Below, piece by piece: positions 41,904 to 50,255 of a stretch of 64,000 nucleotides of DNA. The position numbers and the translations under genes were made by a program. The DNA is from Nonomuraea zeae (GTDB lineage Bacteria; Actinomycetota; Actinomycetes; Streptosporangiales; Streptosporangiaceae), in assembly GCF_005889725.1 (NCBI RefSeq), contig NZ_VCKX01000001.1, positions 62,001 to 126,000 on the forward strand, in the 5' to 3' direction. The notes below the pieces were generated by a model, which saw nothing but the letters and a program-made list of their open reading frames with translations, ran no database searches and was not told where the DNA came from. Numbering within the stretch: the stretch's first letter is position 1; each line of letters opens with the position of its first letter.

Positions 41904-44900
41904 CGGGCCTCCCCCAGATGCAGGGCCAGTTCGGCCGGTGTCGGATGGTCGAACACGGCCCGTACCGAGACGGCCCGCCCCGCCAGCTCCTCCAGCGGGC
42001 GGATCAGCCGGACGGCCAGCACCGAGTGGCCACCGTTGAGGAAGAAGTTGTCGTGCGGCCCCAGGCCGGGCCGCTTCAGCGCGTCGCGCCACAGCGCCAC
42101 CACCTGCCGGACGAGCCCGTCGCCCGCCTCCCGCGCCGGGGCGCCGTCCTCGTCGGGCACGACCAGCTCGCGATAGGCGATCTTCCCGTTGGCGGTGGTG
42201 GGGAGCCTGCCGGTGATGATGTAGCGGGTGGGAACGGCGTAGTCGGGCAGCCGCGTCCTGGCGAAGCGCCACAGCTCCCCGTCAGCGGTCCGGCCGGTGG
42301 TCCCGAGGTCAGCGGCTCGGCCGGTGACCTCGAGATCAGCGGCCCGGCTGGTGAGCCCGAGGTCAGCGGCTCGGTCGATGAGCTCTAGAAAGGCGACGAG
42401 GCGTCCGTCGCTCTGCGGGTCGCCGTCGAGGATCACCGCGGCCGTCCGTACCGCCTCGTGCTCGTGCAGGGCCGCCTCGACCTCGCCGAGCTCGATGCGG
42501 TGGCCGCGCAGCTTGATCTGCCTGTCGTCACGGCCGAGCAGCTCCAGCGTGCCGTCGTGGCGGATCCGCGCGCGGTCGCCGGTCCGGTAGAACCGGCCGT
42601 ACCGGTCGTGGTGTCCGAAGCGCTCCGCCGTCAGCTCCGGCCGGTTGAGGTAGCCCGCGCTCACCCCCGCACCGGCGACGCACAGCTCGCCCGGCACGCC
42701 CGGCGGCAGCTCGCGGCCCGCGGCGTCGGTGACGAAGATCTGGGTGTTGGCCAGCGGCTCCCCCGCGGGGACCGGATCGAGCGGCGGCTCGCGCAGCTCG
42801 GCGGCGGTGGACCAGATGGTGGTCTCCGTGGGCCCGTAGACGTTGAACAGCCGGCAGCCCAGCTCCAGCAGGTCCCTGGCCAGGGCGGCAGGCATCGGCT
42901 CGCCGCCGCACAGTACCGTGCGGCCGGCCAGCTCCCGCCCGGCTTCCGGCGCGATCAGCCGCCACGCGGTCGGCGTGGCCTGCACCACCTGGACGTCGGC
43001 CGCGGCGATCAGGCCCAGGAGCCTGCCCGGCTGCAACTGGTCCTCGTCCGAGGCCACCACCACGACGCCTCCGGAGGCCAGCGGCAGCAGCAGTTCCAGC
43101 CAGGAGATGTCGAAAGAGGTGGTGGTGGACCACAGAACGCTCGTGGGCGCTCCGAGCCGGTCGGCGAAGTCGAGCACCAGGTTCGTCAGGTTCTCGTGCG
43201 TGACCTGCACGCCCTTGGGCCGTCCGGTGGAGCCGGAGGTGTAAATGACATAGGCGATATTGCCGTACTCGGGTGGCTCCGGTACTCCCAGCGTGCCGGG
43301 CATCGGCGCGACCGGCGTCTCACCCGCCCACGGCGGCATGCCCGCCGCGACGACCAGCCGCGCACCCGAGTCGGCCACCTGGTAGGCCAGGCGCGCCTCC
43401 GGTTGCCGCACGTCCAGCGGCAGGAACGCCGCTCCCGCCTGCCATGTGCCCAGCACCGCCGCCACCAGGTCCGCCGAGCGATCCAGGGCCAGGGCCACGA
43501 CGTCGCCGCGCCGTACCCCTCTCTCGTGCAGCAGGTCGCGGACCGCGGCCGCGCGCCCCAGCAGCTCGTCATAGCTGACCTCGCGCCCGCCCTCGCGCAC
43601 CGCCACGGCCGGGCCGGGCGCGATGCGCTCGACCAGCGTGCCGGGCCAGGTGCGGCGCGTGCCGTTGACCCGGTCGAGCAACGCCCGGTCCGCCGGCGAG
43701 AGCACGTCCCGCACCCCGCCGCGCGCCGCCTGCCGCACCACCGCGCACATCCTGGCCGCGAACGCCGCGATCTCGTCCTCGTCGTGCACCTCGGTGCTGT
43801 GCCCCATCCGGACGGTGAGCCGATCCGGCTCCTGGATGACGTTGCACTGCAGGTCCAGGCGGCTGCGGTCGATGAGGTCCTCGACGTATCCGGGCACCTC
43901 GCCCTGGATGTGCACCTTCTCGTCGCTCCAGGGCCGGTAGTTGAACATGTGCCGGAACAGCGGGACCCGCCAGTCGTCCGTGCCGTGCCCGCGGCGGGTC
44001 AGCACCGCCTCCACCGAGGCGTCGGCGTGCTCGATCCCCTCCGCGAAAGCCTCCTCCACGCGCCTGGCGACCTGCTCGAAGTCGTCGTCCAGCTCGACGT
44101 GGACGCGCAGCGGCAGCGTGCTCACGGCGTAGCCGACGCGCTTGCGCTCCTCGCCCGTCCTGGTGCTGACCGGCATGCCGATCACCAGGTCCGGGCCGGC
44201 GCCGTGCCCGCGCAGCGTCAGCAGGAAGGCGGTGGCCAGCACGATGTTGCCGGTGGTGCGCAGCGTGGCCCGCAGCTCGTCCAGCGCCGCCACCGTCTCG
44301 GCGTCGACCCGCCACGAGCAGGTGTGTCCGGCGAACGTCGGGCGGCCCGGCGAGTGCCTGCTCCCCGGCAGCACCATGGACGCGGGGTCCACGCCGTCGA
44401 GCCGGTCCAGCCAGTAGCCGATCGACTCTTCCGACGGCTCCCCCGGCTCCAGCATCGGCGCGGGCCCCGCCAATTCGGGCGGCAGCGTGCCGTGCCCGGT
44501 CTGGCTGTCGTAGAAGCGGCCCAGCTCCTCCACCAGGACTTGCAGGGAGATGCCGTCGATGACGATGTGGTGGCCGGCCAGGCACACCACGGTCCCGGCG
44601 CCGTCGGGCAGGGTGAAGTGTCCCACCCTGATGAGCAGGTCGCGGCCCAGGTCGAAGGGCTCGTCCAGGAAGGACCGCAGGTCAGCGACCAGCGTCTCCT
44701 CCGTCGTGGCCCGCACCTCGACCTTCAGCTGGGCGTCCTGGGGCGCGACCAGGTGCCTGACGGGCGTCCCGCCGACCACGGGGAACCGCAGGCGTAGCGC
44801 CGGATGCCGCTTGACCAGCCGGTTCACCGCGATCTGCAGCGGCAGCCTGCGCAGCGGTGTCTCGAACCTGAGCGCCACCGCCAGGTTCGACACGCCGCTG

Positions 44901-46012
44901 TCCGGCGCGAGCTGCTCCAGAACCCAGAAGGAGTACGGCACCGCCGGCAGCGGGCGCGGCTCCTCCACGGAGGCGGGCAGCTCCGGCTGCGGCCGCGGGA
45001 TGGGGAGGCGTTGCAGCGGGTGGTCGGGGTCGAGCGTGGCCCAGTCCACCCGGCCGCCGCCGGTCCAGAACCTGGCCACGGCGGCCAGCAGCCCCGCGAG
45101 ATCGCCACCCACCCGGACCTCGGCTCCGGCCGTCCCTTGCGCGAGGCCGCCAAGCTCTTCCCCGCTCGGGAGGTGCGCGAGGCCGCCAAGCGCCTCCCGC
45201 AGCGGAGGGCGCGCGAGGCCGGCGAGCGTCTCCTCCAGCGGGCGGTCACTCGTGAGGAGGGCCGGGTCCGGGGGTTCCGCGCGGATGCCCCAGGCGGCGA
45301 GGGTGGCGGCCAGCCCGTAGGCGGTGGCGAAGGCGGGTGGCGGCTCTACACCTCGCGCTTCCAAAGCTTCTTCGCACACGTCCACCGCCTCGGTGAACAC
45401 GCGCTCCACCCCGTACAGACCCGCCGCCTCGTCGGGGAAGGACAGGCGGACCGGCTCCTGCTCGTAGGCGTGCTCGCGGCCCAGCGCGAGAGCGGCTTCC
45501 GCGGCGCTCCGGCAGACCACCGCGCCTCGCACGGGGTGGTGGACGCGTCCCTGCTGCAGGGTGCCCGTCGCGTCGGCGTAGCGATCCTCCGGCAGTCCGG
45601 CGAAGAACCCGGCCAGGGTACGCCGTACCGACTCGGCCTCCTCCTGCGTGCGGCCGGACCACACGACCACGCGCGGGCGGCCGTCACCCGGGGCGTGCAC
45701 CGGCGGATAGCCCTCCTCGACCTCCAGGTCGTCGGGCCAGATCACCCGGTGCACCAGGTCGCCGTCGAGCAACGCCCGGTCGAGGAGCCGCAGGACCAGG
45801 GTGCCGCGCAGCGTGCCCGGTGGCAGCTCGCCGGCGTCGGTCACGGCCAGCTCGCACTCCCTGGCCAGCAGCGCCGCGCAGGCCTTGCCCACTCCGCCGT
45901 ACAGCCGGACGACCTGCGCCCCTGGATCGTGCCCGGCCTCCTCGGCCGCCCCCACCTCCTGCGGGAAGCGCCCCATCGCGATCACGGCGATGGGCTGTTC
46001 GTGAGGGGTCAC
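41900..46012 (-). CDS. NRPS with fossil KS-AT N-terminus, C-A(Gly)-PCP
   Basis: 1370 aa. Residues ~5-92 recall a ketosynthase (PIAVIAMGRFP at the start; RECELAV...LRLLDRALLDGDLVHRVI), ~113-178 a KS-AT linker, ~188-248 the first part of an acyltransferase (SFPDEAAGLYG ... AYGLAATLAAWGI) and ~304-345 a post-AT linker. No KS Cys and no AT GHSxG exist, so this part cannot catalyse. Then C with HHIVIDG (His481/His482), A with reading D-I-L-Q-L-G-V-I-W, essentially the glycine code, and PCP GGHS (Ser1330). Two tandem repeats (45139-45246; 42281-42388) lie in linkers. ATGA overlap with the upstream carrier protein. Confidence 0.88.
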   Translation of the reverse strand: MTPHEQPIAVIAMGRFPQEVGAAEEAGHDPGAQVVRLYGGVGKACAALLARECELAVTDAGELPPGTLRGTLVLRLLDRALLDGDLVHRVIWPDDLEVEEGYPPVHAPGDGRPRVVVWSGRTQEEAESVRRTLAGFFAGLPEDRYADATGTLQQGRVHHPVRGAVVCRSAAEAALALGREHAYEQEPVRLSFPDEAAGLYGVERVFTEAVDVCEEALEARGVEPPPAFATAYGLAATLAAWGIRAEPPDPALLTSDRPLEETLAGLARPPLREALGGLAHLPSGEELGGLAQGTAGAEVRVGGDLAGLLAAVARFWTGGGRVDWATLDPDHPLQRLPIPRPQPELPASVEEPRPLPAVPYSFWVLEQLAPDSGVSNLAVALRFETPLRRLPLQIAVNRLVKRHPALRLRFPVVGGTPVRHLVAPQDAQLKVEVRATTEETLVADLRSFLDEPFDLGRDLLIRVGHFTLPDGAGTVVCLAGHHIVIDGISLQVLVEELGRFYDSQTGHGTLPPELAGPAPMLEPGEPSEESIGYWLDRLDGVDPASMVLPGSRHSPGRPTFAGHTCSWRVDAETVAALDELRATLRTTGNIVLATAFLLTLRGHGAGPDLVIGMPVSTRTGEERKRVGYAVSTLPLRVHVELDDDFEQVARRVEEAFAEGIEHADASVEAVLTRRGHGTDDWRVPLFRHMFNYRPWSDEKVHIQGEVPGYVEDLIDRSRLDLQCNVIQEPDRLTVRMGHSTEVHDEDEIAAFAARMCAVVRQAARGGVRDVLSPADRALLDRVNGTRRTWPGTLVERIAPGPAVAVREGGREVSYDELLGRAAAVRDLLHERGVRRGDVVALALDRSADLVAAVLGTWQAGAAFLPLDVRQPEARLAYQVADSGARLVVAAGMPPWAGETPVAPMPGTLGVPEPPEYGNIAYVIYTSGSTGRPKGVQVTHENLTNLVLDFADRLGAPTSVLWSTTTSFDISWLELLLPLASGGVVVVASDEDQLQPGRLLGLIAAADVQVVQATPTAWRLIAPEAGRELAGRTVLCGGEPMPAALARDLLELGCRLFNVYGPTETTIWSTAAELREPPLDPVPAGEPLANTQIFVTDAAGRELPPGVPGELCVAGAGVSAGYLNRPELTAERFGHHDRYGRFYRTGDRARIRHDGTLELLGRDDRQIKLRGHRIELGEVEAALHEHEAVRTAAVILDGDPQSDGRLVAFLELIDRAADLGLTSRAADLEVTGRAADLGTTGRTADGELWRFARTRLPDYAVPTRYIITGRLPTTANGKIAYRELVVPDEDGAPAREAGDGLVRQVVALWRDALKRPGLGPHDNFFLNGGHSVLAVRLIRPLEELAGRAVSVRAVFDHPTPAELALHLGEAR
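42281..42388 (-). repeat. 4 x 27-bp tandem repeat near the end of the glycine adenylation domain
   Basis: Four contiguous 27-bp units (42281-42307, 42308-42334, 42335-42361, 42362-42388), each in frame and coding a nonapeptide close to xTxRAADLG. They sit after core A8 in the C-terminal subdomain, in an expected loop. Confidence 0.9.
45139..45246 (-). repeat. 3 x 36-bp tandem repeat in the fossil AT region
   Basis: Three in-frame 36-bp units (45139-45174, 45175-45210, 45211-45246), each beginning GCGCGAGGCC on the + strand and coding LxExLxGLAxxP-like 12-mers. It replaces the part of the AT that would hold the catalytic Ser region. Confidence 0.85.
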
Positions 46013-46314
46013 AGACCGTCCTTACGGATCCTGGCACGCACGTCGCGGCGGCTGCCGCCCAGCGGGCGGCGGCGGGCGCCGTCCTGCCTGGCGGGCGCCT
46101 GGCCCTGCGTGATCAGGTGCGAGAGTGCGCGCAGGTTCGGGTGGGTGAACATCGCGGTGACCGGCAGGCTCAGGCCCAGTGTGCTGGTGAGCTCCTCGTG
46201 CAACGCGACCAGGGCGAGCGAGTCGAGACCGGCTTCGAAGAAGTTGAGATCGGGATCGAGAGCGCGGCCCAGCCTTCGCTCCACGAGAGATGCAACCGCG
46301 TCGGCCTGGGTCAT
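46009..46314 (-). CDS. Free-standing acyl/peptidyl carrier protein
   Basis: 101 aa from the ATG at 46314, supported by AAAGGA seven bases upstream; a longer in-frame start at 46719 would add ~135 residues without carrier-protein character. The attachment site is GLDSL near residue 39 (LNFFEAGLDSLALVALHEEL). The last ~30 residues are basic and low in complexity. Its stop overlaps the NRPS start by 4 bp, so it probably works with the fossil-KS/AT NRPS, perhaps as the donor for its first C domain. No dedicated loading enzyme is adjacent. Confidence 0.88.
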   Translation of the reverse strand: MTQADAVASLVERRLGRALDPDLNFFEAGLDSLALVALHEELTSTLGLSLPVTAMFTHPNLRALSHLITQGQAPARQDGARRRPLGGSRRDVRARIRKDGL

Positions 46315-46767
46315 CCGGCGTCCTTTGTCTAGCCTGCGATCGGACGGGATCACCGTCCGCCTCCCAGCATCCTTACCGAGCGCCATAATCCACCACAAGC
46401 CCGTATTTTTCGGGATTTCGGAGCCTGGTGCGCGGCTCCCGGCGTCCGGCGGGCTCCTGCCTGGTGATCGCGGTGGTCGGGTGACCGCGGACGGCCACCA
46501 GACGCGGCACTCCACCGCCTCGCCCACAGGCACCCCGGCGTCCGTCAGCACGCGCAGGACCGACATCCAGACCAGATCGACCGCCTCACCCGCGGTCACC
46601 GTGCCGTCGGGAGCGAGGTGCAGTCCGACGTACCTCTTGACCGGGTCGGAGGTCCTCAGCGAGACGGCCGCGCCGGGGGCCGAGCAGCCCGCGGCCCTGC
46701 GATTCCGGGCCTCCGGCAAGAGCAGGGGCCTGAGTCCGAAGAGAACCCGAGAGTCAGAGCCGGGACA
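46315..46767. other. Leader of the minus-strand NRPS operon with an unassigned coding-like stretch
   Basis: About 450 bp without a confident gene. An AT-rich patch (46384-46420) may hold the operon promoter: on the minus strand TTGTGG is followed after 17 bp by TAAGGA, but this is weak. Farther upstream, 46650-46470 (minus) has strong GC3 bias and codes a segment containing YVGLHLAPDGTVTAGEAVD and RVWWP, with no start that I trust and no family I recognise. It may be a gene relic. Confidence 0.45.
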
Positions 46768-47502
46768 TCAGGCCGTCGCTCCGGCGTCCACCGTGATGGC
46801 CGTCCCGGTGATGGTGCGACCGGCCGGGCCCACCAGGTGGAGGACGGTGGCCGCGATGTCGTCCGGGGTGCCGTAGCGGCCGAGGGCGGTGTAGGAGCGT
46901 TCGGTGTCGGCGTCGGGGCCGTCGGCGGGATTCATCTCGGTGTCGGTGGAGCCGGGGTGGACGAGGTTGGCCGTGATGTCGCGGTGGCCGAGGTCGCGGG
47001 CGAGGCCCTTGGTGAGGCCGATCAGGGCGGACTTGCTCATCGAGTAAAGAGTCCAGCCGGGGTAGGGGACGCGTTCGGCCAGGCTGCTGCCGATGTTCAC
47101 GATCCGCCCGCCGGCCGGCAGGTGGCGGGCGGCGGCCTGCGACGTGAGGAAGGCGGCTCTGGCGTGGATGGCGAGGGTGCGGTCGAGCTCGTCCAGGCTG
47201 ACCTCCTCCAGCGGGCCGAACGGGGCGATCCCGGCGTTGTTCACCAGGATGTCGAGGCGGCCGAAGGTTGAGACGGTGCGGGCGACGGCTGCCTGGAGCG
47301 CCTCGGCGTCGCTTGCCTCGGTGGCCGTCGCCAGGCCGCGGCGGCCGAGCGCCTCGATCTCCTTGACCACGGCTTCCGCCCGGCTCGCCGCTGTCGCGTA
47401 GGTGATCGCCACATCGGCGCCCGCTTCGGCCAGGCGGCGGGCGATGGCCGCGCCGATGCCCCTGCTGCCGCCGGTGACGAGTGCGACCTTGCCATCGAGC
47501 AT
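46768..47502 (-). CDS. SDR-family oxidoreductase
   Basis: 244 aa, classical SDR. Cofactor loop VTGGSRGIGAA (about residue 9), NNAG, the catalytic Ser in NIGSS, YSMSK (Tyr/Lys) and the C-terminal GTAITVDAGA. The family reduces or oxidises hydroxyl/keto groups with NAD(P)H. It is transcribed away from the TetR gene and is most likely that regulator's target through the palindromes at 47517-47557. Substrate unknown; probably not part of the NRPS system. Confidence 0.9.
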   Translation of the reverse strand: MLDGKVALVTGGSRGIGAAIARRLAEAGADVAITYATAASRAEAVVKEIEALGRRGLATATEASDAEALQAAVARTVSTFGRLDILVNNAGIAPFGPLEEVSLDELDRTLAIHARAAFLTSQAAARHLPAGGRIVNIGSSLAERVPYPGWTLYSMSKSALIGLTKGLARDLGHRDITANLVHPGSTDTEMNPADGPDADTERSYTALGRYGTPDDIAATVLHLVGPAGRTITGTAITVDAGATA

Positions 47503-47516
47503 GAGTCCTCCACTAT

Positions 47517-47557
47517 GCGGAACTGATTCCGCTTAACAGTATCCGGAACGCGTTCCG
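47517..47557. promoter_or_regulatory. Paired TetR operators between the SDR and TetR genes
   Basis: Two related palindromes: GCGGAACTGATTCCGC (47517-47532, arms GCGGAA/TTCCGC) and CGGAACGCGTTCCG (47544-47557, perfect 14-bp). Their centres are 26 bp apart in the 81-bp divergent gap. They share the GGAA-N4-TTCC core, the usual shape of TetR-family sites. Confidence 0.7.
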
Positions 47558-47583
47558 TTTATCAATGCCGATAGAGTGCAGGC

Positions 47584-48132
47584 GTGGCACGGGAGCGGGC
47601 TGACGCCGCCAGGAACCGCGCGAAGATCCTTGCCGCGGCCGCAGAGATCGTCGCCACCGCGGGCATGGACGGGCTGGCGATGGCCGACGTCGCGGCCGCC
47701 TCGGGCGTCGGGGTCGGAACGCTGTACCGGCGGTTCGGCGACAGGTCGGGGCTGGCGTATGCGCTCATCGACGAGAAGGAGCGCGAGTTCCAGCAGGCGT
47801 TCCTGACCGGCCCTCCCCCGCTGGGGCCCGGGGCGCCGGCGATCGAGCGGGTACGCGCCTTCCTCCAGGCGCTGACCGATCGCACCTTCGCCCAGCTCGA
47901 CCTGCTGCTGATGGCCGAGACCGCCGGGGAGTTCGCGCGTTTCGGCGGGGCGTACGAGGCATACCACCAGCACCTGGCCCTGCTGATCGCCCAGATCAAG
48001 CCGGAGGCGGACGCGGGGTTCCTCGCCGATGCCCTGCTCGCGCCGATCGCGGCCAACCTGATCGCTCACCGGGGCCGCGAGGCCTCCGCGGTGAAGGCGG
48101 GCTTCGATGCGCTGCTCGCGGGCCTCGGGTAG
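47584..48132 (+). CDS. TetR-family transcriptional regulator
   Basis: 182 aa with a GTG start. The N-terminal helix-turn-helix is at about residues 27-46 (GLAMADVAAASGVGVGTLYRRFGDR), followed by an all-helical ligand domain. It is divergent from the SDR gene over a gap holding two palindromic sites and very likely represses both genes until a ligand, perhaps the SDR substrate, binds. Confidence 0.92.
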   Translation: MARERADAARNRAKILAAAAEIVATAGMDGLAMADVAAASGVGVGTLYRRFGDRSGLAYALIDEKEREFQQAFLTGPPPLGPGAPAIERVRAFLQALTDRTFAQLDLLLMAETAGEFARFGGAYEAYHQHLALLIAQIKPEADAGFLADALLAPIAANLIAHRGREASAVKAGFDALLAGLG

Positions 48133-48259
48133 CGACGCTTTCCCGTTCTGTTAGGCATCGGCCGGAATCGAGGCCAGGCCGCCGTCGCCGGGGCAGGCTC
48201 CGGAACACCCACGAGCGTCCACGCCGGTCTGGGCAGCCGGGGACCGATGAGAAAAACAT

Positions 48260-48272
48260 GACACAGGGTGTC
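48260..48272. promoter_or_regulatory. Short palindrome upstream of the PNPOx-like gene
   Basis: GACAC-AGG-GTGTC, a perfect 5+5 bp inverted repeat about 80 bp before the start codon. It could be a regulator site; no clear promoter boxes frame it. Confidence 0.25.
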
Positions 48273-48352
48273 GGGTATTGGATCAATCATGGGTTCACCG
48301 GTCGGCACCGACGTGGGGGTGGACCGGGCCCCATGAACAGACAAGGACCGCA

Positions 48353-48883
48353 ATGCGCGAAACACCACAAGATCTCAAAGAGCTTCAAGCTCTCCTCGAC
48401 GCCTCGCTCTCCCGCTCCACCTCGCACCTCCGCTCGATCATCAACACCGAGCGCACGCTGACCGCGGAGCAACTCACCCAGGTCCTCACCGGCATGTGCA
48501 CCCTCGCCCTGTCCACCGTGACGGCCAAGGGCGAGCCGCGGATCAGCGGTGTGGACGGGCACTTCCTGCACGGGAAGTGGCACTTCGGCACGGCGCGCGA
48601 CGCCGCCAAGGCCCGCCATCTCGCCGCCCGCCCCGCCGTCAGCGCCGCGCACATGCGCGGGGAGGACCTGGGCGTGTTCACGCACGGCACGGTGGAGATC
48701 CTCAACCCCCGGCACGGCGAGCCGGCCGCGGACTGGCCGGAACTGCTCGCCTACTTCAAGGACTTCTACGGCGACGACCTCTTCGACTGGGACAACGACG
48801 TGGTCTACTACCGGCTGCATCCGCACTGGATGACCGTCTACGCGCCCGACCTCGACAAGCTCACCGGGGCGGCCCGGTCCTGA
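48353..48883 (+). CDS. Pyridoxamine 5'-phosphate oxidase-like flavin/F420-binding protein
   Basis: 176 aa from the ATG at 48353, chosen for AAGGA at 48343-48347. Recognisable pattern: split-barrel segment LALSTVTAKGEPRISGVDGHFLHGKWHFGT, then DAAKARHLAARPAVSAAH, typical of the PNPOx/flavin reductase split-barrel superfamily. Members bind FMN or F420 and reduce or oxidise varied small molecules. No neighbour hints at its substrate; it stands alone. Confidence 0.8.
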   Translation: MRETPQDLKELQALLDASLSRSTSHLRSIINTERTLTAEQLTQVLTGMCTLALSTVTAKGEPRISGVDGHFLHGKWHFGTARDAAKARHLAARPAVSAAHMRGEDLGVFTHGTVEILNPRHGEPAADWPELLAYFKDFYGDDLFDWDNDVVYYRLHPHWMTVYAPDLDKLTGAARS

Positions 48884-49203
48884 GCGGAAGGACGAAGGTT
48901 GACTGCGTTCGTACGGGACGTCGCGAGTATGGAGTCGAAGCCGACCGGCTGAAGGTCGATCGCATCCTGGGACTGGGCGCGACGCTTTCCTGTTCCGTGG
49001 ACATGGGGACCGCCATGTGACCCTGATCGATCTCAAGTCCAGACTCTGACGGCACGCGAGCATCGCGGACAGCCACCTGGCCCTCGTGCTCCAGGGAGTA
49101 CCTGATCCCCTGCCTCGATCAGCCGCTCGCGCCGGCCGGGCCTCCGGCGGCGGGGTACTGCGGGGTAAGCCGGAGTGAGCCTGCGCCTACGGCAACACGC
49201 CAC
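48884..49203. other. Intergenic region without a recognised gene
   Basis: 320 bp between the PNPOx-like gene and the converging LysR gene. Frames in it are short and interrupted. A minus-strand stretch near 49050-48990 reads QVAVRDARVP, faintly like DUF397, but too short to call. No terminator hairpin with a T-run is visible. Confidence 0.5.
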
Positions 49204-50133
49204 TCATCTCGTCGGCCCCTCTCCCCGCCCTCCCCGCGACGGACCGCGCAACGCGGCCACCAAGGCGTCGGAGACCACCGTCAGAGCCGGGGAACCGGTC
49301 GCCGCGAGCCCGCTGATCAGGGTGATACGGGTGCTCGTGAGTCGCCGATCGTTGATCGGGACCGCGGTGAGCAGCCCAGCCTCCAGCTCGGGGCGAGCAC
49401 CTTCGAGCGGCATGAAGATCGCCACCCCCGTGCGGACGGCGAGTTCGCGCAGGAGGGCCAGTGAGTTGGTCTCGTAGGCGACGATCAGCCGGACGTGGTG
49501 TCCGGCGGCGGCTCGTTCGACCTCCTGCCGGATGCCGAAGGACTTGTCCGGAAGTGCGAGCCGCACGTCGAGCAGGTCGCGCAGGTCGCAGTTCGGCCGA
49601 GCCGCCAGCGGATGGCCCGGCTCCACCATGACGAACAGCGGCAGGGGCCGGGTCGCCAGCTCCGTCACGTCGGAGCGCGGGACCGGGCCGAAGACCAGGC
49701 CGAGATCGGCCCGGCTCTCGGCGACGAAGGCCGCCACATCGTTGGAACCCGCCGCCACCACGTTGACTTCGATGTCCGGGTGGGTGTGCGCGACCTTGGC
49801 CAGAGCCTCGGGAACGAAGCTGCTGAGCGGCGCCTCGACCGTGGCCACGCTGACCCGGCCGCCCGTCCTGTGCCGGTCGGAGCCGAACTCCATGTGCAGC
49901 CGTTCGGCCGTCGCCAGTTGCTGATCGGCGAATCCGAGCAGCACCTCACCCGCAGCGGTGAGCGTCATGCCCTTGGGCCCGCGATTGAACAGCTCGACGC
50001 CGAGGTGCTCCTCCAGGAGACGCAACTGCCGGCTGATGGCGCTGGGCGCGATGAACAGGTGATCCGCGGCACGGGCGATGGAGCCGGTCCGGGCCACTTC
50101 GCGGAAGTAGCGCAACGCTGCGGTCTCCAGCAT
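49204..50133 (-). CDS. LysR-family transcriptional regulator
   Basis: 309 aa. N-terminal winged helix (residues ~1-60: FREVARTGSIARAADHLFIAPSAISRQLRLLEEHLGVELF split over the HTH) and a substrate-binding-fold effector domain. It is divergent from the four-gene catabolic operon starting at 50256 and most likely controls it. Inverted and direct A/T-rich half-sites lie in the shared gap. Confidence 0.93.
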   Translation of the reverse strand: MLETAALRYFREVARTGSIARAADHLFIAPSAISRQLRLLEEHLGVELFNRGPKGMTLTAAGEVLLGFADQQLATAERLHMEFGSDRHRTGGRVSVATVEAPLSSFVPEALAKVAHTHPDIEVNVVAAGSNDVAAFVAESRADLGLVFGPVPRSDVTELATRPLPLFVMVEPGHPLAARPNCDLRDLLDVRLALPDKSFGIRQEVERAAAGHHVRLIVAYETNSLALLRELAVRTGVAIFMPLEGARPELEAGLLTAVPINDRRLTSTRITLISGLAATGSPALTVVSDALVAALRGPSRGGRGEGPTR

Positions 50134-50160
50134 GCCCCGCCTCCCTGCCTTGCTCGCACC

Positions 50161-50198
50161 ATGCGAAAAATTAGCATGCGTGCCGCGAAATTTGCTAA
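50161..50198. promoter_or_regulatory. Candidate LysR binding region
   Basis: ATGC-N9-GCAT (50161-50177) overlaps an inverted pair TTAGCA (50171-50176) / TGCTAA (50193-50198). The A/T-rich patch is unusual for this genome and lies in the divergent gap, as expected for a LysR regulator acting on itself and the adjacent operon. Confidence 0.5.
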
Positions 50199-50221
50199 TA
50201 GCGATCTAGTCCTCCGAATGA

Positions 50222-50253
50222 CAGTCTGTCCTGCATTCGAAAGGAGCAGACTG
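50222..50253 (+). promoter_or_regulatory. Hairpin that can hide the ribosome site of the catabolic operon
   Basis: CAGTCTG (50222-50228) pairs with CAGACTG (50247-50253), and TCCT (50229-50232) with AGGA (50242-50245) across a single bulged G. The Shine-Dalgarno AAGGAG (50241-50246) is thus inside the stem, three bases before the ATG at 50256. Confidence 0.5.
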
Positions 50254-50255
50254 AA

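Noticed and set aside
46315-46719. N-terminal extension of the free carrier protein to a start at 46719
   Set aside because: The added part is low-complexity linker plus an unrelated stretch, and a good ribosome site precedes the ATG at 46314.
48884-49076. DUF397-like minus-strand fragment
   Set aside because: Only about ten residues (QVAVRDARVP) fit; no W-x-K-S start and no intact frame.
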